64,000 nucleotides of DNA from Rhizobium sp. BG4 (GTDB lineage: Bacteria; Pseudomonadota; Alphaproteobacteria; Rhizobiales; Rhizobiaceae), in assembly GCF_016864575.1 (NCBI RefSeq), contig NZ_CP044125.1:2285001-2349000 (forward strand), written 5' to 3'. The notes below the pieces were generated by a model that saw only the letters and a program-made list of their open reading frames with translations, searched no databases and was not told where the DNA came from. This document shows, in pieces, positions 57,518 to 64,000 of this stretch. Both the position numbers and the translations under genes were made by a program. Every line of letters starts with the position of its first letter. The stretch's first letter is position 1.

Positions 57518-58093
57518 ATGAGCAGGACCAATCGCGAACGAACCGAACAGACACAGCAGGCGCTGATTGCGGCAGCGCGCCGACTCTTCGTAGACAAGGG
57601 CTATGCCGAGACCGCGACGCCGGACATCGTTTCGGCGGCGGGTGTGACGCGCGGGGCGCTCTATCACCATTTCGAAGACAAGCGGGCGCTGTTCCGTGCG
57701 GTCATCGAACAGGAGGCGGAGAGGGTCGCCGAAGAGATCGAGAGCCGTTCGGCGGATGCGCAGTCGCCGCGCGATGCGCTGCTCTCGGGCGCTTCGGCCT
57801 ATTTCGATGCCATGGCGGCGGAGGGGCGCACGCGGCTTCTGTTGCTGGAGGCACCGGCGGTTCTCGGCGCAGAAGCATCGGCGATCGACCGCGAGAATGC
57901 CGAGGAAAGTCTGCGGCGGGGATTGGCAACGATGCTGCCGGCCGCCGGGGTGCAGCTTGGACCGCTGACATCATTGTTGTCAGCCGCCTTTGACCGTGCG
58001 GCGATCGAGATCGAGCAGGGCGGGGTGCGTAAGGACTACGAGAGGGCGATTGCCAGCCTACTCGACGGCCTCGCCGATCACCTGCGGCGGTAG
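57518..58093 (+). CDS. TetR-family transcriptional regulator
   Basis: A 191-residue regulator. The HTH (residues 10-56) contains LIAAARRLFVDKGYAETATP, DIVSAAGVTRGALYHHF and EDKRALFRAV, and a helical ligand domain follows. It is divergent from the VOC gene and probably represses it and itself through the repeats at 57460-57506. Its end overlaps the convergent endonuclease III gene by 36 bases. Confidence 0.87.
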   Translation: MSRTNRERTEQTQQALIAAARRLFVDKGYAETATPDIVSAAGVTRGALYHHFEDKRALFRAVIEQEAERVAEEIESRSADAQSPRDALLSGASAYFDAMAAEGRTRLLLLEAPAVLGAEASAIDRENAEESLRRGLATMLPAAGVQLGPLTSLLSAAFDRAAIEIEQGGVRKDYERAIASLLDGLADHLRR

Positions 58094-58837
58094 TTCGACC
58101 AGCGGCGCCGGCATTTCCCAGGTCTTCTCCGCCGATTTACAGATGTCGGCGATGATACAGTGCTCGCATTCCGGACGTCTGGCCTTGCAGGTATAGCGCC
58201 CATGAAGGATCAGCCAGTGATGGGCGTGGTAGAGATACTGTTTCGGCACCACCTTCATCATCCGTTCTTCGACTTCATCCGGCGTCTTGCCGGGGGCGAG
58301 CCTGATGCGGTTGGCGATGCGGAAGATGTGGGTATCGACGGCCATGGTCGCTTGGCCGAAGGCCATGGAGAGCACGACATTGGCGGTCTTGCGGCCGACG
58401 CCCGGCAGACGGATGAGCTCTTCGAGCGTCTGCGGCACGACGCCGCCGAATTCATCCACCAGCATCTGCGAGAGAGCCATGACGTTCTTCGCCTTGTTGC
58501 GATAGAGGCCGATGGTCTTGATGTAGTCACGCACCTGCTCTTCGCCGAGATCGAGCATCTTCTCAGGTGTATCTGCCGCCCTGAAAAGGGCGCGGGTCGC
58601 CTTGTTGACGCCGGCGTCCGTCGCCTGCGCCGAAAGCGCCACGGCGACCACCAGCGTGAAGGGGTTGCTGTGCTCCAGCTCGCCCTTCGGCTCCGGCCGC
58701 TGGACCGAAAAACGGCGGAAGATCTCTTCGCGCTCGGCCTCGGAATAGGCGGTGCGCACCGCGGTCTTCTTGCGGCGGACGATCACTTTTGAGTTTGCGG
58801 AAGTCCGGGAAGCGGATTTGAGTTTCGGTTCGGCCAT
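58058..58837 (-). CDS. nth: Endonuclease III (DNA glycosylase/AP lyase)
   Basis: A 259-residue base-excision repair enzyme that removes oxidised pyrimidines and cuts abasic sites. The helix-hairpin-helix LPGVGRKTANVVL carries catalytic Lys150, and Asp168 lies in AVDTHIFRIANR. The C-terminal iron-sulfur motif C-x6-C-x2-C-x5-C is intact. The N-terminal extension of about 50 basic residues is longer than in E. coli. Start: ATG at 58837 preferred; an ATG at 58861 is possible and would overlap the divergent gene. The 3' end overlaps the TetR gene by 36 bases. Confidence 0.93.
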   Translation of the reverse strand: MAEPKLKSASRTSANSKVIVRRKKTAVRTAYSEAEREEIFRRFSVQRPEPKGELEHSNPFTLVVAVALSAQATDAGVNKATRALFRAADTPEKMLDLGEEQVRDYIKTIGLYRNKAKNVMALSQMLVDEFGGVVPQTLEELIRLPGVGRKTANVVLSMAFGQATMAVDTHIFRIANRIRLAPGKTPDEVEERMMKVVPKQYLYHAHHWLILHGRYTCKARRPECEHCIIADICKSAEKTWEMPAPLVELPPQVIGEAVE

Positions 58838-58859
58838 GGACAATCTATACTCGCCAGCC

Positions 58860-59357
58860 ATGACGGAAAGCAACGCCGACAGCGCGCGCGAACAGCCTGT
58901 TTTCGCAGCCGAACTTTTCCCTTACCGCTCTCTCGGCCGCAAGGGCTTCCGCATCCTGCTGGCGATATCCGGCGGTATCTGCTTCCTCTACGGAATGTTC
59001 TTCATCGTCACCGGCGCCTGGCCGATCGGCTTCTTTTTCGGGCTCGATTTCGCGCTGCTCTACGGCGCCTTCTGGCTGAACTACCGGTCAGGGCGGGCAC
59101 GCGAGGAAGTGACGGTGTCGCGTACCGATGTGGCGATCCGAAAATTCGCGCCGTCGGGCAAGATGGTCGAGCATCATTTCAATCCCTTCTGGACCCGCTT
59201 TCTCGTGCGCCGACACGACGAGATCGGCATTCTTTCTATGCATGTTTCCGGGCAGGGCCGGCGGACGGATATCGGCTCCTTCCTCAATCCCGATGACCGC
59301 GAAAGCTTCGCCAAAGCCTTTAAGGGGGCGCTGGCGACCGTCAAGCAGCGGTTATGA
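58860..59357 (+). CDS. DUF2244 domain membrane protein
   Basis: A 165-residue protein with two predicted membrane segments near residues 30-50 and 52-72 (GFRILLAISGGICFLYGMFF). The flanking PYRSLGRKGFRILL and FNPFWTRFLVRR stretches are typical of DUF2244 proteins, common in alphaproteobacteria beside nth. Function is unknown. Start: ATG at 58860 (MTESNAD) or 58836. It is divergent from nth with little or no gap, so the two probably share a promoter region. Confidence 0.8.
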   Translation: MTESNADSAREQPVFAAELFPYRSLGRKGFRILLAISGGICFLYGMFFIVTGAWPIGFFFGLDFALLYGAFWLNYRSGRAREEVTVSRTDVAIRKFAPSGKMVEHHFNPFWTRFLVRRHDEIGILSMHVSGQGRRTDIGSFLNPDDRESFAKAFKGALATVKQRL

Positions 59358-59426
59358 AAGTGGCGCAAGAAACGGGTGGCTTGCGAGATCGCCCTTGATT
59401 ATCTCCTTGTTACAAGGAGAAATACG

Positions 59427-60299
59427 ATGAACATGATCGCAAATCTGAACAGAGACATCACGCCTGACGGTCCCGACTACGAGACCGTGCGGCAGGTCAT
59501 CGAATTGATCACCGAGGATTACCGCGACCAGCCTTCGCTGGACGATATCGCCGCGCGCCTCAACCAGTCGCCGACGCAGCTGCAGAAGACTTTTACGCGC
59601 TGGGCCGGGCTTTCGCCGAAAGCCTTCCTGCAGGCGGTGACGCTCGATCATGCCAAGCGGCTGCTGCGGCAGGAAGAGCTGCCGCTGCTGGAGACGTCGT
59701 TCGAAGTCGGCCTGTCCGGGCCGAGCCGATTGCACGATCTCTTCGTTACCCACGAGGCGATGTCGCCAGGGGAATGGAAGGGAAGGGGTGGCGGGCTGAC
59801 TATCCGCTATGGTTTCCACCATTCGCCGTTTGGCGTTGCGTTGGTCATGGCCACCGATCGAGGGCTCGCCGGCCTAGCCTTCAGCGATCTCGGAGACGAG
59901 GCGGCCTGTTTCGACGATATGGCCTGCCGCTGGCCGAATGCCGAATATGTCGAGGACAATCAGGCGACGGCGCCCTATGCAGAGCGCATCTTCCAGCCGG
60001 GCAAGTGGTCGTCCGAGCAGCCGCTGCGGGTGGTGCTGATCGGCACGGATTTCCAGGTGCGCGTCTGGGAAAGCCTGCTCAAGATTCCCTTCGGCAAGGC
60101 GGTCACCTATAGCGATATCGCCAATGACATCGGCAATCCGAAGGCGATGCGGGCTGTCGGGGCTGCTGTTGGCGCCAACCCGATTTCCTTCGTCGTGCCC
60201 TGCCATCGTGCGCTCGGCAAGAGTGGCGCGCTGACGGGATATCATTGGGGTCTGACGCGCAAGCGTGCAATGCTTGGGTGGGAGTCGGCGCACGCCTGA
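59427..60299 (+). CDS. Ada-type regulator/methylated-DNA-protein-cysteine methyltransferase
   Basis: A 290-residue fusion. Residues about 20-118 are an AraC-type HTH (LDDIAARLNQSPTQLQKTFT) and residues about 125-285 an O6-alkylguanine-DNA alkyltransferase with active-site Cys259 in PCHR. The N-terminal zinc domain of E. coli Ada, with its phosphotriester-accepting Cys, is missing. It should repair O6-methylguanine by taking the methyl group and may control genes, but not through the classic Ada Cys38 switch. The ATG at 59427 has AAGGAGA upstream. Similar shortened forms occur in alphaproteobacteria. Confidence 0.85.
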   Translation: MNMIANLNRDITPDGPDYETVRQVIELITEDYRDQPSLDDIAARLNQSPTQLQKTFTRWAGLSPKAFLQAVTLDHAKRLLRQEELPLLETSFEVGLSGPSRLHDLFVTHEAMSPGEWKGRGGGLTIRYGFHHSPFGVALVMATDRGLAGLAFSDLGDEAACFDDMACRWPNAEYVEDNQATAPYAERIFQPGKWSSEQPLRVVLIGTDFQVRVWESLLKIPFGKAVTYSDIANDIGNPKAMRAVGAAVGANPISFVVPCHRALGKSGALTGYHWGLTRKRAMLGWESAHA

Positions 60300-60308
60300 A
60301 AAGTTTGC

Positions 60309-60343
60309 GCGAGCAGCCCTCTGTAACTTCGAGCGAGCAGCCC
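60309..60343. repeat. 11-bp direct repeat before RIME element
   Basis: GCGAGCAGCCC occurs at 60309-60319 and again at 60333-60343, a 24-base period. The second copy runs into the left end of the palindromic element. Confidence 0.6.
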
Positions 60344-60454
60344 CCTCATCCGGCTGCCGCCACCTTCTCCCCGAGGGGAGAAGGGACTTGTGGCGGGCCT
60401 GCCTTTTTCCCTTCTCCCCTCGGGGAGAAGGTGCCCGAAGGGCGGATGAGGGGG
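60341..60454. repeat. RIME1-like rhizobial intergenic palindromic element
   Basis: A 114-base element with perfect 12-bp inverted ends (CCCCCTCATCCG at 60341-60352 and CGGATGAGGGGG at 60443-60454). It holds two internal palindromes of CCTTCTCCCC/GGGGAGAAGG (60363-60384 and 60410-60431). Ends, size and double-palindrome structure fit the Rhizobium-specific intergenic mosaic element RIME1 as I remember it. It lies between two convergent genes and could form a strong RNA stem. Confidence 0.75.
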
Positions 60455-60468
60455 CCAGATCAGCAGAG

Positions 60469-61449
60469 CTAGCCTTCAGCCAGTTCCAGCAGCGCCTTGG
60501 CGGCACTCTCATCGGTGATCAGCGTGTTGCAGCCGATACGCTTGATCGTTGCGCGGATGGCGGTGGCGCGGTGGGCGCCGCCTGAGGAGAGCACGATGTG
60601 CTTGGCCTTCTTCAGCGTATCGAGATCGACCGACATGACGCGGCTGTTGATCGAGTGATCGATGGTGTTGCCGTCCTTGTCGAGGAAGTTGAACATCGTA
60701 TCGCAGACGCAGCCGGCGTCGATGAGCTCCTGCAGTTCGGCCTTGGATATCCAGCCCTCCGACAACGAAGTCGAGTGCGGGCCGATATCGCCGCAGGAGA
60801 CGATGGCGAGATCGAGATTTTCGGCGAGGCGGTAGATGGTTTCCAGCCCGCATTTGTCGATCAGGTTCCGCTTCGTCTCGGTGGAATCGACGAGCAGCGG
60901 CGCCAGGAACATGTAGCATTCGGCGCCGAGCTGGTTTGCCAGGCGCCACGTGTAATCGATTGGGTTCGTCTGATGTACCGCGACGATGCCGCCGAGCAGG
61001 GACACCACCTTGCAATTGTCGCGCCTGGGCGGGCGGAAGCTTGAAAGCGATGCCGTCATCGTGCGGCCCCAGCCGACACCGATCGTATAGTCGTCGGGGA
61101 TTGCCTCGGACAGAAACTGGCCGAGCGCCAGGCCGACGCTTTTTGCCAGAGCATTGACGTCGTTGTTGACGGGCGAGGGAACGACGATTGCCTCGTCGAG
61201 GCCATAGGCGCGTTCCAGCTTGACCGAAAGCTCGACGCAGTCGCCGATGGAATCGTTGATCCAGATCTGCACTTCGCTGCGCTTCATCGCCTCGTCGAGG
61301 AGGCGGATCACAGTCGTGCGGCTGATGCCGAGCTGCTCGGCAACATCCTTCTGGGTCAGGCCCTGATTGTAATAGAGCCATGCCGCCCGCAGACGCAGCG
61401 ACGAGGCTTCGGAATAGGCGGTATGCGTGCCGCGCTTCAGCTTGACCAC
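60469..61449 (-). CDS. SorC-family sugar-binding transcriptional regulator
   Basis: A 326-residue regulator. The HTH is at about 20-52 (AAWLYYNQGLTQKDVAEQLG, then ISRTTVIRLLDEA), followed by a SorC-type sugar-phosphate domain (IGVGWGRTMTASLSSF). The start is GTG at 61449 with AGAGAAG upstream. It is divergent from the transaldolase gene, and the gap has a palindrome at 61540-61553. Control of transaldolase or of a polyol/pentose pathway is plausible. Its paralogue SmoC is at 45990-46943. Confidence 0.83.
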   Translation of the reverse strand: MVKLKRGTHTAYSEASSLRLRAAWLYYNQGLTQKDVAEQLGISRTTVIRLLDEAMKRSEVQIWINDSIGDCVELSVKLERAYGLDEAIVVPSPVNNDVNALAKSVGLALGQFLSEAIPDDYTIGVGWGRTMTASLSSFRPPRRDNCKVVSLLGGIVAVHQTNPIDYTWRLANQLGAECYMFLAPLLVDSTETKRNLIDKCGLETIYRLAENLDLAIVSCGDIGPHSTSLSEGWISKAELQELIDAGCVCDTMFNFLDKDGNTIDHSINSRVMSVDLDTLKKAKHIVLSSGGAHRATAIRATIKRIGCNTLITDESAAKALLELAEG

Positions 61450-61883
61450 ATCTTCTCTCGCGAAAATTTCACCCTAGTTTGCTTCAGCAAGCGAAAGGGG
61501 TGCAGGCATTCCTTTGTTCCCCGGCGATAATGACCGGTGTGACACTTATGTCAATTGAAATGCACAAATGTCCTTGACTTTCGATGAACTGAATTGCCAT
61601 ATTATCGATGACAAAAGTCGTTCTTGTCCGTCCGAGGAGGACAGTGTGCGGGCATGCGGGAAGTCAGGACCGGCCATGGTGCCGCGGGCATTGCCTGCGC
61701 GGAATTATCGCGCCATTCTTTCCCTCCGCACCGGGAACACTGCGGGTGTTCCTCACGTTAGCCCAATAGCCGTGATGGAGCCGCGCCTTTTCGCCTGCAA
61801 CACGAACGTCAGCATTCCGTAGATCACCTCTTTCCGGGCGAAGATCGCGCCGGTCCGCAGCTCAGTCACAAAGGATTTTGACC
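61450..61883. promoter_or_regulatory. SorC/transaldolase divergent control region
   Basis: A gap of 434 bases. TGACA-CTTA-TGTCA (61540-61553) is a perfect palindrome. TTGACT at 61574-61579 with an AT-rich stretch CATATTATC (61598-61606) could be a promoter reading towards the transaldolase gene. A frame of 58 codons starts at GTG 61646 with GAGGAGG upstream and ends at 61822, but its product (VRACGKSGPA..) resembles nothing I know. It is probably chance or a leader. AAGGA precedes the transaldolase ATG. Confidence 0.45.
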
Positions 61884-62849
61884 ATGACATCCAAGCTTGA
61901 CCAACTCCGCGAGATAACCACGGTGGTTGCCGATACCGGCGACATCGAGGCCGTTGCCCGTCTGAAGCCGGTCGATTGCACCACGAACCCGAGCATCGTT
62001 CTGAAGGCATTGGGCACGCCGATGTTTGCCGATGCGATCAAGGAAGGCGTTGCCTGGGGCAAGAAGCAGGGCGGCAATGCCGAAGCCGTTTCGGCTGCCG
62101 TTGCCGATCGTCTGGCGATCTCCGTTGGTGCGGCTCTCGTGAAGCTCGTTCCGGGCCGCGTTTCGACGGAAGTCGATGCCGACCTTTCCTTCGACACCGA
62201 GGCATCGCTTGCCAAGGCCCGTTCGATCATCGCCGCCTACAAGGAGCGCGGCATCGAGCGTGACCGCATCCTGATCAAGCTCGCTTCGACCTGGGAAGGC
62301 ATCCGCGCCGCCGAAGTGCTGCAGAAGGAAGGCATCGACTGCAACCTGACGCTTCTGTTCTCGAAGGCTCAGGCCGTTGCCTGCGCTGACGCCAAGGTAT
62401 TCCTGATCTCGCCCTTCGTCGGCCGTATCCTCGACTGGTACAAGAAGTCGACCGGCAAGGAGTTCACCCCTGAGGAAGATCCGGGCGTCATCTCGGTGCG
62501 CGACATCTACAACTACTACAAGGCCAACGACATCAAGACGATCGTCATGGGCGCCTCGTTCCGCAGCGCCGGCGAAATCGAAGCGCTGGCCGGTTGCGAC
62601 CGCCTGACGATCGCTCCGAACCTGCTGGACGAACTGTCCAACGACCAGGGCAAGCTGGAGCGCAAGCTCTCGCCGGAGACCGTCAAGCCGGCTGCGAAGA
62701 TCAGCGTCGACGAAAAGACCTTCCGCTGGATGATGAACGAAGACGCGATGGCGACCGAAAAGCTCGCCGAAGGCATCCGCGCCTTCGCCAAGGACCTCGG
62801 CACGCTGCGCGGCATGGTTCAGAAGGAACTGCAGCTCGCCGCTGCCTGA
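61884..62849 (+). CDS. tal: Transaldolase
   Basis: A 321-residue class I aldolase-fold enzyme of the TalB type. The Schiff-base lysine K132 in [19 protein letters not shown] is at the same position as in E. coli TalB, and [13 protein letters not shown] is the N-terminal signature. It transfers dihydroxyacetone units between sedoheptulose-7-phosphate and glyceraldehyde-3-phosphate in the non-oxidative pentose phosphate pathway. The ATG at 61884 has AAGGA upstream. A strong terminator follows. It would process pentose phosphates made from polyols and pentoses in this region. Confidence 0.95.
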   Translation: MTSKLDQLREITTVVADTGDIEAVARLKPVDCTTNPSIVLKALGTPMFADAIKEGVAWGKKQGGNAEAVSAAVADRLAISVGAALVKLVPGRVSTEVDADLSFDTEASLAKARSIIAAYKERGIERDRILIKLASTWEGIRAAEVLQKEGIDCNLTLLFSKAQAVACADAKVFLISPFVGRILDWYKKSTGKEFTPEEDPGVISVRDIYNYYKANDIKTIVMGASFRSAGEIEALAGCDRLTIAPNLLDELSNDQGKLERKLSPETVKPAAKISVDEKTFRWMMNEDAMATEKLAEGIRAFAKDLGTLRGMVQKELQLAAA

Positions 62850-62869
62850 TCCTGCCGGATAAGTGTTTG

Positions 62870-62905
62870 AAAAGGCCCGGACGCCGATGGTGTCTGGGCC
62901 TTTTT
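62870..62905 (+). terminator. Rho-independent terminator after transaldolase gene
   Basis: AAAGGCCCGGACGCC pairs with GGTGTCTGGGCCTTT with minor mismatches (about 62871-62903), followed by TTTTT. It ends the transaldolase transcript. Confidence 0.85.
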
Positions 62906-62941
62906 CATGATGATATCGTCAGCCGAGGCAGGAGAAGCGGA

Positions 62942-63403
62942 ATGGCAGGCAGCAAGCGCTCCGGTTTTATGACCTACGCAATCAGACACGGCAGTTTCAT
63001 CATCGCCTTCGCCGCCGGGTTCGCCGTTTTCCTGCTGCTGACATCGCGTGACGTGAATGCCAAGAACGTCCTGGTCGGCTGGAATGTCACGGCCATCGTC
63101 TTCATCGGCATCAGCTGGCGCAAGATGCTGCGGGCAACCGTCTCGGATATCCGGCGGCGCTCGGAAGATCTGGATTTTTCCGATACGTTCGTGCTGTTCC
63201 TGTCGATCGCTGCAGCTATCGCCAGCATTGCCGGCATCGGTCTCGAGCTGCATTCCGTCAAGGATGCGCCCCCTGACGTCGCCTTCGCACGGGCGATCGC
63301 GGCTGTCGTCACGATTCTGATTTCCTGGGTGTTCCTGCACACGCTCTTCACTATCCACTATGCCCACCGCTTCTATGGCGGGCCGGACAAGGGCGAGGGC
63401 TGA
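62942..63403 (+). CDS. DUF1345 membrane protein, N-terminal part (frameshifted)
   Basis: A 153-residue frame holding about four predicted membrane segments (first at 17-35) and the start of the DUF1345 family, ending HTLFTIHYAHRFYGGPDKGEG at a TGA. Full-length DUF1345 proteins continue with an EEPTYWDFLYFSF-like stretch, which occurs here in the next frame from 63403. One extra base near 63397-63400 would join the two frames into about 221 residues, the usual family size. The ATG has AGGAGAAG upstream. Either a real one-base deletion, a sequencing error or a split gene. Confidence 0.72.
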   Translation: MAGSKRSGFMTYAIRHGSFIIAFAAGFAVFLLLTSRDVNAKNVLVGWNVTAIVFIGISWRKMLRATVSDIRRRSEDLDFSDTFVLFLSIAAAIASIAGIGLELHSVKDAPPDVAFARAIAAVVTILISWVFLHTLFTIHYAHRFYGGPDKGEG

Positions 63404-63606
63404 TGTTTCCCGACAAGATAGAGGAGCCCACCTATTGGGACTTCCTCTATTTCTCTTTCACCATCGGAGTGGCGGCGCAGACGGCCGATGTGGCGGTATC
63501 ATCGCGGACCATGCGCAAGATCGCCCTGCTGCATGCGATCCTGTCGTTTCTCTTCAACACGACGATCCTGGCATTGGCGATCAATGTCGGGGCGAGCCTG
63601 CTTTAG
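63403..63606 (+). CDS. DUF1345 membrane protein, C-terminal part (frameshifted)
   Basis: A 67-residue frame starting at an ATG that overlaps the previous stop (TGATG). It carries the conserved C-terminal DUF1345 stretch TYWDFLYFSFTIGVAAQT and DVAVSSRTMRKIALLHAILS, then a final membrane segment. Alone it would be an unusually short fragment. If translated separately it could be coupled by the TGATG overlap. It is better seen as the rest of the gene at 62942. Confidence 0.65.
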   Translation: MFPDKIEEPTYWDFLYFSFTIGVAAQTADVAVSSRTMRKIALLHAILSFLFNTTILALAINVGASLL

Positions 63607-63631
63607 GCCCGCCCGTAAGAGGCGGTGGGCG

Positions 63632-63805
63632 CTAGAGAATGGCTTGTCCCGCCATCAGCGCGAGGATGAGGAAGATCAGGAAGATCACCAGCGCGATGCC
63701 GAAGAGGACGCGCGCGATCGTCGCGGTGGCGGCCGAGATGCCGGAGAAGCCGAAGAAGCCGGCGATCAGCGAAATGACGAAAAATATGAGAGCCCACTTA
63801 AGCAT
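63632..63805 (-). CDS. DUF1328 small membrane protein (UPF0391/YtjA-like)
   Basis: A 57-residue protein with two membrane segments ([20 protein letters not shown] at the start and [19 protein letters not shown] near 35-53). Size, first residues and the [11 protein letters not shown] link match the DUF1328 family, of unknown function. The ATG at 63805 has AGAGGAAA upstream. It is convergent with the DUF1345 gene. Confidence 0.87.
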   Translation of the reverse strand: MLKWALIFFVISLIAGFFGFSGISAATATIARVLFGIALVIFLIFLILALMAGQAIL

Positions 63806-64000
63806 GGAAGTTTCCTCTGTGTTGGACGCAGAAGATGACGCGGCAGACGGCGATTTGTTCCCGTGCCAGAATAAAATCGATTGAAATAACAGGCGATTTT
63901 CTAATGTTCCGGCATCGCCGGGTTGCGGGGCTTTTCAACCGGGCTTCGATCTGTTTCAAACTTTGCCCAGGAAGAGCCCCCAATTCCTAAGGATGACGAT

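Noticed and set aside
61568..61822. An 84-codon frame upstream of transaldolase as a gene
   Set aside because: Its TTG start has no ribosome site and overlaps the promoter-like region. Only the shorter part from 61646 has a ribosome site, and no family is recognised.

Overview
The window reads as chromosomal DNA of a Rhizobium-type alphaproteobacterium (Rhizobiales). The evidence is an alphaproteobacterial 23S-5S-tRNA-fMet rRNA tail, GC-rich coding sequence, a RIME-like palindromic repeat of the kind known from rhizobia, and a dense set of sugar ABC transporters with LacI, SorC, GntR and RpiR regulators whose gene orders resemble rhizobial gts, thu, ara and smo/mtl loci. I see no insertion sequence, prophage, CRISPR array or plasmid maintenance genes.

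Layout. Bases 1-2.6 kb hold the 3' part of a 23S rRNA gene, a 5S gene, an initiator tRNA with its own promoter-like box and terminator, and a degenerate second tRNA-fMet fragment. 2.6-6.9 kb holds a hydroxypyruvate-isomerase-like TIM barrel protein and a rearranged version of the E. coli ybhP-clsB-ybhN trio (EEP hydrolase, phospholipase-D/cardiolipin synthase, UPF0104 membrane protein). 6.9-12.6 kb is a LacI repressor and a Gts-type (glucose/mannose) CUT1 transporter. 12.6-26.9 kb is a catabolic block. Its reverse-strand arm carries a Gfo/Idh/MocA oxidoreductase, a LacI regulator and a GH2 glycosidase preceded by a 22-codon leader frame. Its forward arm carries a CUT1 transporter, a ThuA-domain protein and an orphan RpiR-type HTH protein. 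Next to these lies a reverse operon of a phytanoyl-CoA-dioxygenase-like enzyme, an SDR and an SMP-30 lactonase, divergent from a third LacI regulator.

27-36.4 kb holds a class III nucleotide cyclase, an isoprenylcysteine-methyltransferase-like membrane enzyme, D-galactonate dehydratase with a GntR regulator, and a divergent araFGH transporter with an aldose epimerase and an SDR. This looks like uptake of galactose or arabinose followed by oxidation. 36.5-45.9 kb has an OsmC protein, a TetR-controlled RND efflux pair, a ROK kinase, an OmpR/QseC-type two-component system and an ExoD protein. 46-56 kb is a polyol locus: SmoC-type regulator, SmoEFGK transporter, mannitol 2-dehydrogenase MtlK, a HAD phosphatase, an FGGY pentulose kinase and an RpiR regulator. 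56.3-64 kb carries housekeeping and stress genes: an EI24/CysZ-like protein, a VOC protein with TetR, endonuclease III, a DUF2244 protein, an Ada-type methyltransferase, a SorC regulator divergent from transaldolase, a DUF1345 gene split by a one-base frameshift, and a small DUF1328 protein.

System view. Periplasmic binding proteins feed four ABC importers. Each importer is beside its own regulator, and the imported sugars are oxidised or isomerised towards glucose-, galactonate- or pentose-phosphate-type intermediates (transaldolase is also present). All four binding-protein genes are followed by a strong intercistronic hairpin, and several regulator gaps contain clear palindromes. The best candidate for an incompletely described system is the 12.6-26.9 kb block, which combines glycosidase, oxidoreductase, ThuA, lactonase, SDR and an Fe(II)-dioxygenase-like protein. 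All functional statements rest on reading the sequence and on remembered family knowledge; no search was run.
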